From Lewinellaceae bacterium (GTDB lineage: Bacteria; Bacteroidota; Bacteroidia; Chitinophagales; Saprospiraceae), in NCBI GenBank assembly GCA_016711435.1, contig JADJSY010000004.1, positions 1 to 64,000 on the forward strand: a stretch of DNA of 64,000 nucleotides, given 5' to 3'. The notes beneath the pieces were generated by a model, which saw only the letters and a list, made by a program, of their open reading frames with translations, had not been told where the DNA came from and searched no databases. Both the position numbers and the translations under genes were made by a program. Positions 53,466 through 62,353 of the stretch are shown piece after piece; the first letter of the stretch is position 1; each line of letters starts with the position of its first letter.

Positions 53466-55643
53466 TTACAACTTTACCGATAAAGTTAATACTGCGCTCC
53501 GTCCGTCTGAAGGCCAAATGCCAGGCCCCGGATAAAATGCCGGACGTTTGGTAAAATATTGTTCATTCGTGATATTGTTGACGCTCAAACGCAAGGCTAT
53601 ATTGGGATAAAAGCGATAGGAAGCGTTTACATCCAGCAGACCATAAGCGGGAACCAGGCCTACCGCCCCGGTGGCGGAAGGCACTACTGTATTTTGCGGA
53701 TCAGCAAAAGTTTCTGCTGTATAACTGTACAAGGCAGAGATGCTGAATTTTTTATATTTTAAACTGGCGCCATTGCGGGAAATCACGTCAGGCACACTTT
53801 CTACTTTATTGCCTGATACGTCGATGTTTTTATCGCCGGAACGAATGGCTGCATTTTCATATTTTGCATCAAAGAAGGCTGTTGAAGTAAAAATATTGCA
53901 GCGAACGGCATCCGAGAGTTGGAAACCATATTCAACGAATGCTTCCAGGCCATGTGTGACCGTATTGCCGATATTGGTGCGCAGGATATAAAAGGTATTG
54001 CCTTCCTGTAACGACACGCTTCCGAGGCGGTTATTGTACTGCAAACGGAACACGCTCAAATCCCATTTGAAACCACCGGCAGCGCCGCGCCAGCCTAATT
54101 CCGCATTATAGCCGAAGGCATCTTTCAGGTTTTTATCCGAGCGTTCCAGAACGGAGGCTGGAATAATATCTTTAAATATAACCGGGCGATAGGCCTGGGA
54201 GAAACCGGCATAGATATTTTGTCGACTGTTCAACTGGTAATCAGTACTTATTCCCAGCAATGGAAAATTGCGTTTGATCGTGTTGGGCAGTTCATTCGGG
54301 TCGTAATAAGTGGTCACGCCTGAAAGTCTGGTATCGCCTGTCTCGTATCGAATGCCCGGGCTGAGGGAGAACCGGCGGCTCAGTTGAAACTTGTTTTCAA
54401 TGAATAGCGCTATATTCTGGCTCTTCAGGTGCAGGTCGCGTCCCCAACTGTTGGGGAGAATAGTTAAATCATAATCGGAACCGGTCGTGCCTTTACCTTG
54501 CTGGCGACGGTTCAGGTCGTTGTTGATGTATTGTGCGCCTACCGAGAGTGTAGAAGTATTGCCCCGCAAGGTATAATGCTGCAAAAAACGCAGTTCAGTA
54601 GAGTAACTGTTAAATCCATCGATATCCACCACCCGCGGGTTGTAGTCAAAAGTTGCGCGGTTGATGGTGTCTGCAATGTTAGCCGTTCGGTCGATCATCA
54701 CGCTGCGGCGTTCACCCAATACGGCTGATGCCTTCCAGGCGAGGATGCTACGGGCGCCTGTTTTCCATTCCAAAGACAGGGAAGGTACGTAAATTTCAGG
54801 ATTGAAATAATTGCGCGCACGGGTCGACTGGCGGGGGTTGGCCTGGAACATGGCATCGGTGAGCGGCCCTGGAATGTGGTAGATGTAATGGGAGCGCAGC
54901 AATTCAGCGCCAATCGTCAGGTTTTTACCTGCCGCGTATTTCAACACAATTCCCTGACCGTCGTAGTCCGACTCGCTGTTGTCGCGGTATCCGTCAGAAA
55001 TCCGCTTGCTGTAAAAGGCGTAATACTGTAATTTTCCGATTTTGCCTCCAAGAGCGTTATAGGTACTCAAAAGGCCGTAAGAACCAATTGAATTGATGGT
55101 TTCCCAACTGATTGATTTTGAAGTGTCGGGCTGCTTCAGTACATAATTCAACATACCGCCAAACTGTGCGCCGTATTGCAGCGCGCCGGTACCGCGAATC
55201 AATTCGATGCGACCTACCGCTTCCATGGGCAGACTGAAATGGCTGGCCGGATAACCGTAAATATCCGAATTGGTCATCGTACCATTCGCGCGGATATTGA
55301 ACTCCCAGCCCCTGTGCGGATCAAGCCCCCGTGTGCTGATGTTGGTCTGGTTGCCTGTACCGTCCATATCGTACACAAAAACGCCCGGTACCTTTGCAAA
55401 AATCTGACGGGCCGTTTTTTCGGCGATATTGGCGTCCATATGCTGGAGGTTGATGACTTCATTTTTTTTGCCGGCCCAGAGATAGGCGCCCTGTGATTGT
55501 GGAAGGCGAGCAATTTGTTCTATCTGTGCATTTATATCAATCATGCGCAGTTGTAGCGAAGTAAGCGTATCCGCTTTTTCCTGGGCAAGTAATACAGAGG
55601 CCGCCATCAGTCCGACAGCGCTGAAAAGCAGTTTTTTCAACAT
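53466..55643 (-). CDS. TonB-dependent outer-membrane receptor, FecA/siderophore-like
   Basis: This 725-residue protein has a signal peptide (MLKKLLFSAVGLMAASVLLA). The plug motifs are TARQIFAKVPGVFVYDMDGT, TNISTRGLDPHRGWEFNIRA and VGRIELIRGTGALQYGAQFG. A beta barrel ends GPGIWPSDGRSAVLTLSVKL with the terminal hydrophobic strand. It is a single-chain receptor without SusD, like iron-citrate and siderophore receptors; the ligand is not evident. A TTAAAA-N5-TTAAAA direct repeat at 55700 in its promoter is shared with the promoter of the nearby two-component system, suggesting common control. Confidence 0.93.
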   Translation of the reverse strand: MLKKLLFSAVGLMAASVLLAQEKADTLTSLQLRMIDINAQIEQIARLPQSQGAYLWAGKKNEVINLQHMDANIAEKTARQIFAKVPGVFVYDMDGTGNQTNISTRGLDPHRGWEFNIRANGTMTNSDIYGYPASHFSLPMEAVGRIELIRGTGALQYGAQFGGMLNYVLKQPDTSKSISWETINSIGSYGLLSTYNALGGKIGKLQYYAFYSKRISDGYRDNSESDYDGQGIVLKYAAGKNLTIGAELLRSHYIYHIPGPLTDAMFQANPRQSTRARNYFNPEIYVPSLSLEWKTGARSILAWKASAVLGERRSVMIDRTANIADTINRATFDYNPRVVDIDGFNSYSTELRFLQHYTLRGNTSTLSVGAQYINNDLNRRQQGKGTTGSDYDLTILPNSWGRDLHLKSQNIALFIENKFQLSRRFSLSPGIRYETGDTRLSGVTTYYDPNELPNTIKRNFPLLGISTDYQLNSRQNIYAGFSQAYRPVIFKDIIPASVLERSDKNLKDAFGYNAELGWRGAAGGFKWDLSVFRLQYNNRLGSVSLQEGNTFYILRTNIGNTVTHGLEAFVEYGFQLSDAVRCNIFTSTAFFDAKYENAAIRSGDKNIDVSGNKVESVPDVISRNGASLKYKKFSISALYSYTAETFADPQNTVVPSATGAVGLVPAYGLLDVNASYRFYPNIALRLSVNNITNEQYFTKRPAFYPGPGIWPSDGRSAVLTLSVKL

Positions 55644-55699
55644 AATCTGGATTTTAATTTAAGAGTGTACAAAGGAAAGCCCCTTTACCCGAACCCTAC

Positions 55700-55716
55700 T
55701 TAAAAGCGGCTTAAAA
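55700..55716. promoter_or_regulatory. Direct repeat TTAAAA-N5-TTAAAA upstream of the TonB receptor
   Basis: TTAAAA-GCGGC-TTAAAA has an 11-bp period, the usual geometry of OmpR/PhoB-type response-regulator sites. It is 57 bp before the receptor start. The same architecture with N5 = AGCGC occurs at 57803, before the response-regulator gene. Confidence 0.6.
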
Positions 55717-55767
55717 TAGGGTTGAAACATTCGAGATGCCTCATGTTTGCCCTTTGCTTCTTGCCCT

Positions 55768-56229
55768 TTATTTAATCGGCTCCCCTTTTACTTCAATAAG
55801 CGTATCATTCCGGTAACGGGAGTTAAAGATCATTTCTCCTTCCGGTGACCACTTGTACAAATAGCCGTTTTTCAGGTTATTTTCAAAGTTGACCGTAAAC
55901 TGAATCTGGCCGTTTTCGTACCAAAGCGTATCTCCACCGTGGTGGCTTCCAGCCTTGAAGTATTGTACTTCCTTAATTTTGCCACTTTTGTAATAAACCA
56001 CAGTGCGCCCCTCCTGAATGTCATTGTGAAACCAGCGTTCGGCCATTAGATTACCATCGCCGTAATAATCGGTCATTTTACCTTCTTTTTTTCCATCTAC
56101 AAAAGAGGTGCGGCGGGAGACGACGCCAGTTTCATATTTATCAACTTTTTCAAATTTTTTTGGCGCTTCCTGCCGGCAAGCGCTGCCCCAGCATACGAGT
56201 AGTAAAAGCCAGTATATTTTTTGAAACAT
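55768..56229 (-). CDS. MORN/YwqK-like repeat lipoprotein, 153 aa
   Basis: ATG 56229 (MFQKIYWLLLLVCWGSACRQ) is chosen, giving a lipoprotein signal with lipid Cys18; the longer ORF is non-family sequence. The remainder is a series of MORN-variant repeats: GKKEGKMTDYYGDGNLMAER, DIQEGRTVVYYKSGKIKEVQ, WYENGQIQFTVNFENNLKNG and YLYKWSPEGEMIFNSRY. Proteins of this type (antitoxin component YwqK-like) are membrane-anchored scaffolds of unknown partner. It lies between the TonB receptor gene and the haloperoxidase gene. Confidence 0.85.
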   Translation of the reverse strand: MFQKIYWLLLLVCWGSACRQEAPKKFEKVDKYETGVVSRRTSFVDGKKEGKMTDYYGDGNLMAERWFHNDIQEGRTVVYYKSGKIKEVQYFKAGSHHGGDTLWYENGQIQFTVNFENNLKNGYLYKWSPEGEMIFNSRYRNDTLIEVKGEPIK

Positions 56230-56338
56230 ATCGTTGAGTTGTTGAGGATGCTGAATTGTTGAGGGCTGAGGGTTACAAAAAAGAGGCCGCCATTGCTGAC
56301 GGCCCCTTTCCTCCATTTATGTTTCTTATCTGTGGTTT

Positions 56339-57721
56339 TTACTTTTTCCAGGGCAGTCTGTTTATCTGACGGCCGATACCGGTGCCGAAACGAACACCTT
56401 CTTCGCAGTCCATACGGAAGTGAACGCCCAGTGGAACGCGCGACCAGGCACTTTCCTGCGCCATTTCGAAGAAACTGCCGAAGCTACGTGGAACGCCTTC
56501 AAATTCAGAACGATTCTCGTGGCAACGGTCAGTCATGGCATAGGCATATCCGAAGACGTCACCCAATATTTCGGCGCCGGCGGCGCCCATTGTAGCGTGG
56601 CCGGAAGGATAAGCCGGGAATGACGGCGTTACACCTTCTTCACCCGTCAGCGGATTGTACAAGGCCGGTTTCCAGGAAGAATCGAATACGCGATTGATGT
56701 ACGTCTGCGGGCGTTCTACATTGTAGTAGTACTTGGAGTACCAGGCGCCAATGGACGCGTCATTCAGCGCCATACCTACTTTAACGGTCATATAGAGTGC
56801 TGTTTCCAGGTCGCTGTTTTGATCGGCCAGTACCTGGTCGCCGACAGCTAGCCAGCGTGGGCCGGGGCTGAAAGTCAGGTTGACGAAGTCATCGCTCCAG
56901 AATTCGCCCACCCATTCGTCTTCGTAAGACAGTGTAGGCGTATTTTGTGCATACACTTCCAATGCCTGAGAATACAACTCGGAAGTGGTGGAAGCAGAAT
57001 ACGGCAGCGGAGGACGGCAGATTTTTTCAGTCAAAGCAAAGGTGCGTGCACCGCCCCAAACGCCACCCATGGGTTTGCCGGGGCCGGGGAAAGTTGGTCT
57101 CCAGTCGCCATCGCTGTCGTAGTGATCTTGCCAGTTGTAACCCTGGAATGGGTCGAGGTAGTGATCGTGGCCAACCAGGTCGGTTTTGGAATACGCCCAG
57201 ACTGCTGCTGCCACAGATTCTCCGTATTCTTTTGAGCGTTTGAATACCTCCGGGCTGACTTCCGCTTCCCCTCTGTCATTATACTGATTTTCCAGTGCAA
57301 CCATTTTCTGGCGCAGGTTGTCCGCAGTATTCGGGAAAAAACGCGGCATCAGGTAGCCATAGGAAGCGTTGATCACAGTTGGCCAGTGGTACTCTTCCGA
57401 TCCGGCAGCAGGAATGTTGAGACCGGAATACAGATTGGCGACAGAATTGTACTCCGGCATACCCGTGATACAAGCTTCCCAGGCAGAAAGACCCATGTAT
57501 GCGATGGAGCGAGGCGCCGGGCCGGGCCGGTAACCCGCTGCATAGCGTTCAATCTGCAGGAACAACTCGTTCCAGTCAAAAACAACCTTGTGGTCAAATG
57601 TTTTTACCGATTTGGTATCAACTGAGTCGGCTGGGTCTACATCTTTACAGGCGGGGATTAAAACGCCCACAAGGAAGAGCGCCAAAAGGGCAAGAGGAGT
57701 GTAACTTTTCAGAAATTGCAT
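56339..57721 (-). CDS. Vanadium-dependent haloperoxidase/PAP2-family lipoprotein 1
   Basis: This 460-residue protein has a lipoprotein signal (LALLALFLVGVLIPACKDVD). The vanadate/phosphate pocket is complete: K-x6-RP in SKYYYNVERPQTYI, PSGH in FPAYPSGHATMGAAG, and SRxxxGxHxxxD in WSRVPLGVHFRMDCEEG. The long N-terminal helices and length fit haloperoxidases rather than short acid phosphatases. Such enzymes oxidise halides with H2O2, or hydrolyse phosphate esters when loaded with phosphate; which applies here cannot be read from the motif. It is divergent from the two-component genes, and a second paralogue lies downstream of them. Confidence 0.9.
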   Translation of the reverse strand: MQFLKSYTPLALLALFLVGVLIPACKDVDPADSVDTKSVKTFDHKVVFDWNELFLQIERYAAGYRPGPAPRSIAYMGLSAWEACITGMPEYNSVANLYSGLNIPAAGSEEYHWPTVINASYGYLMPRFFPNTADNLRQKMVALENQYNDRGEAEVSPEVFKRSKEYGESVAAAVWAYSKTDLVGHDHYLDPFQGYNWQDHYDSDGDWRPTFPGPGKPMGGVWGGARTFALTEKICRPPLPYSASTTSELYSQALEVYAQNTPTLSYEDEWVGEFWSDDFVNLTFSPGPRWLAVGDQVLADQNSDLETALYMTVKVGMALNDASIGAWYSKYYYNVERPQTYINRVFDSSWKPALYNPLTGEEGVTPSFPAYPSGHATMGAAGAEILGDVFGYAYAMTDRCHENRSEFEGVPRSFGSFFEMAQESAWSRVPLGVHFRMDCEEGVRFGTGIGRQINRLPWKK

Positions 57722-57802
57722 AAATTTAGTTTTTTACGTGAAACATTGCAGGGAGGCGTAGCAAAGTACCGGCCACTTTTCACCAAACGGTTCAAATTCA
57801 GA

Positions 57803-57840
57803 TTAAAAAGCGCTTAAAATCTGCATGTTGCCTATATTTG
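57803..57840 (+). promoter_or_regulatory. Direct repeat TTAAAA-N5-TTAAAA and -7 box in the haloperoxidase/response-regulator gap
   Basis: TTAAAA-AGCGC-TTAAAA (57803-57819) is followed 13 bp later by TATATTTG (57833-57840), a TAnnTTTG -7 box for the response-regulator gene starting at 57893. The repeat covers the -33 region. The geometry fits binding by the OmpR-type regulator encoded here and control of both divergent genes. Confidence 0.65.
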
Positions 57841-57892
57841 AGCACTGCATACCTTGTTTTTTGTCGTGTTTTGCAAGCCAATACTCTTTGAT

Positions 57893-58575
57893 ATGAAAGT
57901 GTTACTGATAGAAGATGAACCCAAAATGGCCCGCTCCCTTAAAAAAGGCCTGGAAGAACACCAGATCGAGGTGGATGCAGCGTTAGATGGATTGACCGGA
58001 TACCAATTGGCTGTGGGCAATGAATACGCAGTCATTATTTCAGATATTATCCTGCCCGAACTAAATGGTATCGATTTATTACTCCAACTTCGCAACACTG
58101 GTAACCGGACGCCTGTTATTTTGTTAAGTGCATTGGGACAAACAGACGACAAAGTTACCGGTTTTGAAGCCGGCGCGGATGATTATTTGACAAAACCTTT
58201 TGAATTCCGTGAATTGCTCATGCGTATCCGGGCATTGGCCCGGCGACCGGTAGATACTTACCAGTCGTCGCCCAGCCTGCGCTTCGCTGATCTTGAAATG
58301 AACCTGGAAACCAAGGAGTTTTTCCGGGAAGGGCAAAGATTGCCCTCACGCCGCGAGAATTTTCACTTATGGAATACTTATTGCGTAATCCCGGAAGGGT
58401 GATCTCCAAAAATGAAATTTCGGAACGTGTGTGGAACCTGCATTTCGATACCGGAACCAATGTGATTGAAGTTTATGTGAACTTTTTGCGCAAAAAAATT
58501 GAAAAAGGTTTTGCCAAAAAGTTGATCCACACCCAGTTTAAAAACGGTTATATCCTACGGGAAGAAGAAGTCTGA
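57893..58575 (+). CDS. OmpR-family response regulator (frameshifted)
   Basis: ATG 57893 (MKVLLIEDEPKMARSLKKGL) starts a receiver domain with Asp51 as phosphoacceptor (IISDIILPELNG), Ser79 and Lys101 (DYLTKPFEFREL). The frame breaks near 58331-58340 by one missing base. Restoring it gives IALTPREFSLMEYLLRNPGR and the winged helix (NEISERVWNLHFDTGTNVIE, VYVNFLRKKI), total 227 residues, the normal length. The histidine kinase gene follows after 6 nt. The direct repeat at 57803 is a candidate autoregulatory site. Confidence 0.9.
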
Positions 58576-58581
58576 ACTGTT

Positions 58582-59943
58582 ATGCAAATACGTACAAAAC
58601 TTACGCTGCAATTTATCATACTCGTGGCAGGCATCCTGCTGCTGTCGCTTTGTTTTATTTATTTCAAATTCCGGCAAATCACGGAAGATGAATTTTATAA
58701 CAACCTGCGTTCCAAAGCGCTGATGACCGCTGAAATGGTGCTCCATGAAGAAGACAAATTGCAGATACTGGCAACAGAAAAAATTTCCGATAGTGCTGAA
58801 TTGCTTCCATTCCGGGAAAATGTGGTCATATACAATGGCAAACTACAAATGGTTTTTGCCTTCAACAGGGATGGAGAACCGCTGACTGACAACCGACTGC
58901 GCGAACTCAAATCGAATGAAGAAACCTGTTTTCAACATGGAAATTTACATGCCATCGCGGTGCGACACACCAGCCACAGCGGCAAAGAGTACCTGATCGT
59001 AGCCGAATCCATTTTTAATTCCGAAGAACTCGGCAACCTGCGCAACATCCTGATTATCAGTTTCTTTATGGGTATCGGGATTGTAGCTGCCGGTGGCTGG
59101 TTCTATGCAGGACAAGCGATGTCGCCCGTGTCGCGCATTATCAACCAGGTAGATCATATTTTGCCTTCCGATTTAAGCGCCAGGCTCGACGTGTCCAATA
59201 ACCACGACGAAATTTCAAGGCTTGTTATTACTTTCAACCGCCTGCTCGACCGCATTCAGTTTGCTTTTCGAATGCAAAAAAGTTTTATCTCCAATGTGTC
59301 GCACGAATTAAAAAACCCGCTCTCCGTCATACTTTCTCAATTGGAAGTAGCGCTTGACAAAAAACGCAATGCCCCCGAATACCACGCCACGCTGACTTCC
59401 GTACTGGAAGACACCCGAGAACTCAGCGATGTGACGGAAAAACTGCTTCAACTGGCGCGCGTACATTCGGAGGGCGCCAATATTACTTTTGAACAGGTTC
59501 GGCTGGATGAAATCATGCTACAAACCAGGGCTGCCCTGTTGCGACTGCATCCGGATTATCATATTTCATTCGATATCGAAGGTATACCGGAAAGTGAAGA
59601 TCAACTTTGTGTGCTTGGCAATGAATCGCTGCTTCGCTCCGCTTTCCAGAACCTGATGGATAATGGATGCAAGTTTTCACAGGATAAAAAAGTGGAAGTA
59701 AAAATTGGCTTCGAACCGTCCGGAAAACACTATGTGGAAATTACGGATCGCGGTCCGGGCATCCCCCCTAAAGACATGCAGCTGATTTTTCAACCCTTTT
59801 ATCGCAGTTCACAAAATATCCATGTACGCGGATCCGGCATCGGACTTTCCTTAGTGGAAAGCATCCTGAAGCTCCACCACGTGGTATTGGATGTTGTGTC
59901 GGCACAAGGAAAAGGAACGACGTTCAAATTGAGTTTCCCTTGA
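58582..59943 (+). CDS. Sensor histidine kinase
   Basis: This 453-residue protein has two membrane helices (about 8-28 and 153-175) enclosing a periplasmic sensor of about 120 residues. A HAMP domain follows (MSPVSRIINQVDHILPSDLS), then His241 in KSFISNVSHELKNPLSVILS and the ATPase domain (N box NLMDNGCKFS; G boxes ITDRGPGIPP and GSGIGLSLVE). It phosphorylates the response regulator encoded just upstream. The sensed signal is unknown, but genes for haloperoxidases and a TonB receptor surround the pair. Confidence 0.94.
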   Translation: MQIRTKLTLQFIILVAGILLLSLCFIYFKFRQITEDEFYNNLRSKALMTAEMVLHEEDKLQILATEKISDSAELLPFRENVVIYNGKLQMVFAFNRDGEPLTDNRLRELKSNEETCFQHGNLHAIAVRHTSHSGKEYLIVAESIFNSEELGNLRNILIISFFMGIGIVAAGGWFYAGQAMSPVSRIINQVDHILPSDLSARLDVSNNHDEISRLVITFNRLLDRIQFAFRMQKSFISNVSHELKNPLSVILSQLEVALDKKRNAPEYHATLTSVLEDTRELSDVTEKLLQLARVHSEGANITFEQVRLDEIMLQTRAALLRLHPDYHISFDIEGIPESEDQLCVLGNESLLRSAFQNLMDNGCKFSQDKKVEVKIGFEPSGKHYVEITDRGPGIPPKDMQLIFQPFYRSSQNIHVRGSGIGLSLVESILKLHHVVLDVVSAQGKGTTFKLSFP

Positions 59944-60115
59944 GAGAGGTGAGAGAGGTGAGAGGTGAGAGGTGAGAAGTGAGAGACATCCCCTTTGGCT
60001 GGGTAAATTGAGTTGATCTTGGGTATTGCAGGCCTGTATTTTAATTATCCACTGTCACCGAGAGCAATGCACCCCTAAACACGAAAAACCAAACACCAAA
60101 CACCGTTTACGTCTG
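59944..60115. repeat. GAGAGGTGAGAGG word array and half GTGTTTGG element
   Basis: GAGAGAGGTGAGAGAGGTGA and further GAGAGGTGAGAAG words (59944-59987) follow the kinase stop directly. Around 60056-60113 the complement of the GTGTTTGG family appears (CCGAGAGCAATGCACCCC, CTAAACACGAAAAACC, AAACACCAAACACC). The two halves are of different families, so no full palindrome forms. Confidence 0.6.
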
Positions 60116-60120
60116 GTCTT

Positions 60121-61608
60121 ATGAAAAAAAACTGGTTTGTTTTCCTGAAAAAAATACTTGTAGCAAGTTTGTTGCTGGGTATTGTGCTGGGACAAAGCTG
60201 CCGTCATCTTGCGGACGCAGAGTCCGAGGAGCACCGGATCGCAGCGGAAGCCACACTCGCGTGGAACAGGTTGATGCTCGATCTGGAAAGGTATACTCCC
60301 GGATACCGGCCTCCTGTGAGCGCCCGGATGTTTGCTTATGTGGAAATGGCCGCTTATGAAGCGTCATTGCCCGATATGAAAGGGTATATTTCCCTGGAAC
60401 AATACTTTCAAGGTTACGCCAAACCATCCATTGCGCCCGTAAAAGGCCAGTTCCACCTGCCAACCAGTCTGAATGCCGCTTATGCCCAGATTTTGCGCGA
60501 TTTTTTTCCCACGACACCTCAAAATCTGAAAAATCAAATTAATGACCTGGAAGAAACGTATGCCCGGCGTTTTCACGATATTATTGACAGCCACATCCTG
60601 TATCAATCCAAAACATTCGGACAATCTGTAAGTAAAGCCGTCTGGCAATGGTCGATGACCGATAAGGAAGGACACGACGCTTTCCTGTTTAATTATGATC
60701 GCCGCTATCTGCCGGATACCTGTGCCGGTTGCTGGCAACCCAACAACAAACGCCCCCTTCCTGCCCTGTTACCCAACTGGGGAAAGACCCGCACATTTGT
60801 AGCAAGCACTTCCGATATTCCGGTGAAGCCACCGCTTTCTTTCGATGAATCGCCAGGCTCACCCCTCTACACGGAAGCGGTAGAGGTGCTATCTGTTTCG
60901 CATCTACTTAGCAAAGAGAATCACTGGATTGCTGAGTTGTGGAGCGATGACATACCAGGCCTTACACTTACACCGGCAGGACGCTGGATTTCTATTGCCA
61001 CCCAGGCGCTGGCCCAGGCCAATCTTCCATTTACCGAAGTGATGGAAACCTACCTCAAAACAGCGCTTGCATTGTGCGATGTGGGTATCATTACCTGGCA
61101 TGGAAAATATACGTTCAACCTGGAGCGCCCGGAAACCTACATTCGCCGGGTGATGAAAACAGATTGGTCGCCCCTGCACGACAATCCGTCCTTCCCCTCT
61201 TACCCTTCGGGGCATTCTGCTTTCGGCGCTGCCGCCGCCGAGGTGTTGACCGCTCAGTTGGGCGAACATTTTACCTTGACAGACAGAACCCACGAAAACC
61301 GGCAGGAATTTACCGGAAAACCGCGCACCTATCACTCCTTTACAGAAATGGCACAGGAAAACGCCACCTCCCGCGTACTGCTCGGCGTTCATTACCGCAT
61401 GGATTGCATCGAGGGGCTTCGGCTGGGAAAAAGTGTGGGACAAAAGGCGAATGCCTTGCCGCTCAAAAGAGTGGAAGCAAGAGATTATAAGCAAAGGGAA
61501 AATGCAAATAAGGGACAAACGGTAAGGGGCTCTTCTAATAACTTGTTGCATGAAAAGCACGGACTTCTTCCACCCAACTCTTTAAAAAAGCCCGGATGGG
61601 GTCTTTGA
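60121..61608 (+). CDS. Vanadium-dependent haloperoxidase/PAP2-family lipoprotein 2
   Basis: MKKNWFVFLKKILVASLLLG begins a lipoprotein-like signal (GIVLGQSCRHLAD). The pocket is complete: GKYTFNLERPETYI (K-x6-RP), FPSYPSGHSAFGAAA and TSRVLLGVHYRMDCIEG. It is a clear paralogue of the protein encoded at 56339. The open frame runs to 61608 and overlaps the next gene by 74 bp. Adding one A in the A4 run near 61464 would end it at 61490 (LKKSGSKRL) with 456 residues, matching its paralogue, so the natural end is probably 61490. It is co-directional with the two-component genes. Confidence 0.88.
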   Translation: MKKNWFVFLKKILVASLLLGIVLGQSCRHLADAESEEHRIAAEATLAWNRLMLDLERYTPGYRPPVSARMFAYVEMAAYEASLPDMKGYISLEQYFQGYAKPSIAPVKGQFHLPTSLNAAYAQILRDFFPTTPQNLKNQINDLEETYARRFHDIIDSHILYQSKTFGQSVSKAVWQWSMTDKEGHDAFLFNYDRRYLPDTCAGCWQPNNKRPLPALLPNWGKTRTFVASTSDIPVKPPLSFDESPGSPLYTEAVEVLSVSHLLSKENHWIAELWSDDIPGLTLTPAGRWISIATQALAQANLPFTEVMETYLKTALALCDVGIITWHGKYTFNLERPETYIRRVMKTDWSPLHDNPSFPSYPSGHSAFGAAAAEVLTAQLGEHFTLTDRTHENRQEFTGKPRTYHSFTEMAQENATSRVLLGVHYRMDCIEGLRLGKSVGQKANALPLKRVEARDYKQRENANKGQTVRGSSNNLLHEKHGLLPPNSLKKPGWGL

Positions 61609-62353
61609 GCAACTCTTCCGGGTGTTCAGGGTTGATATGCACAATCATCCAATCGTGTGTGGCGGGATCGAGCATCCCTTCACCGCGGATATTTTCATCT
61701 TTCATTATAAATAGTGGTAAGCCTGCCTGGTAAGCCATAGCGGCTTCAATTTGCGACCAGGGCGTGGAGTATTGTTCCTGAGAAATTTTCTTTTCCTGCT
61801 CGCTTCCCCTTTTGTAAATACCTTCCACCGCGAAAAACCGCTCCAGGGCCAGTACGAGGCAGCCCGACACTTCTTTCATACTTTTTTGAATGGGAAGCAA
61901 GGGTTTTTTCACCGACCAGAAGGTGCTACCTAAGGTTTGTGCTTGAATTTTATGTGTGGCTAATTGCTCTTTCAGGGTGTCGAGGTAGCGCTGCTGTATT
62001 GCATTATGCGGCGTGCCGACGCTAAGATACACTTTAATGGGTGCATTCGGATCAGCCGTCGCAATGTTATGGGCGGGTGGTTCGGAAACAAATTTAGGCT
62101 TGTCAAGGTCGGGTAATTCCCGAACCAATTCGAGCAATGCCTTTCGAATTTGATTTTTTTCACTCACCTCCACCTCGTTTCCACTCATATATTCCTGATA
62201 CCAGTCATAAAAGCGACCGGACAGGTTGATGGTTTTTTCCCGAATATTTGTACTGCTGTTTTCGGTAGCCGCCATCATCAAATCTACGGCTTCCCGAAGT
62301 TCTCCTTTAGCAAGATGCAGTTCTACGTTGCGCTGAATTTCAGGTGTCGACAT
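61535..62353 (-). CDS. Effector-associated domain (EAD11-like) protein with TIR/SLOG-like Rossmann domain
   Basis: The N-terminus (EIQRNVELHLAKGELREAVD, INLSGRFYDWYQEYMSGNEV and KNQIRKALLELVRELPD, about 5-82) has the helical pattern of effector-associated domain 11, a Bacteroidota conflict-system adaptor. After a linker, residues 105-272 form a predicted alpha/beta Rossmann-like domain: IKVYLSVGTPHNAIQQRYLD, GCLVLALERFF, then TPWSQIEAAMAYQAGLPLF with Glu203 where TIR and deoxyribosyltransferase-type nucleosidases keep a catalytic acid. Alternatively it is a nucleotide-binding sensor. No partner gene is adjacent. Such EAD proteins recruit effectors encoded elsewhere through homotypic EAD contacts. 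Confidence 0.65.
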   Translation of the reverse strand: MSTPEIQRNVELHLAKGELREAVDLMMAATENSSTNIREKTINLSGRFYDWYQEYMSGNEVEVSEKNQIRKALLELVRELPDLDKPKFVSEPPAHNIATADPNAPIKVYLSVGTPHNAIQQRYLDTLKEQLATHKIQAQTLGSTFWSVKKPLLPIQKSMKEVSGCLVLALERFFAVEGIYKRGSEQEKKISQEQYSTPWSQIEAAMAYQAGLPLFIMKDENIRGEGMLDPATHDWMIVHINPEHPEELLKDPIRAFLKSWVEEVRAFHATSY

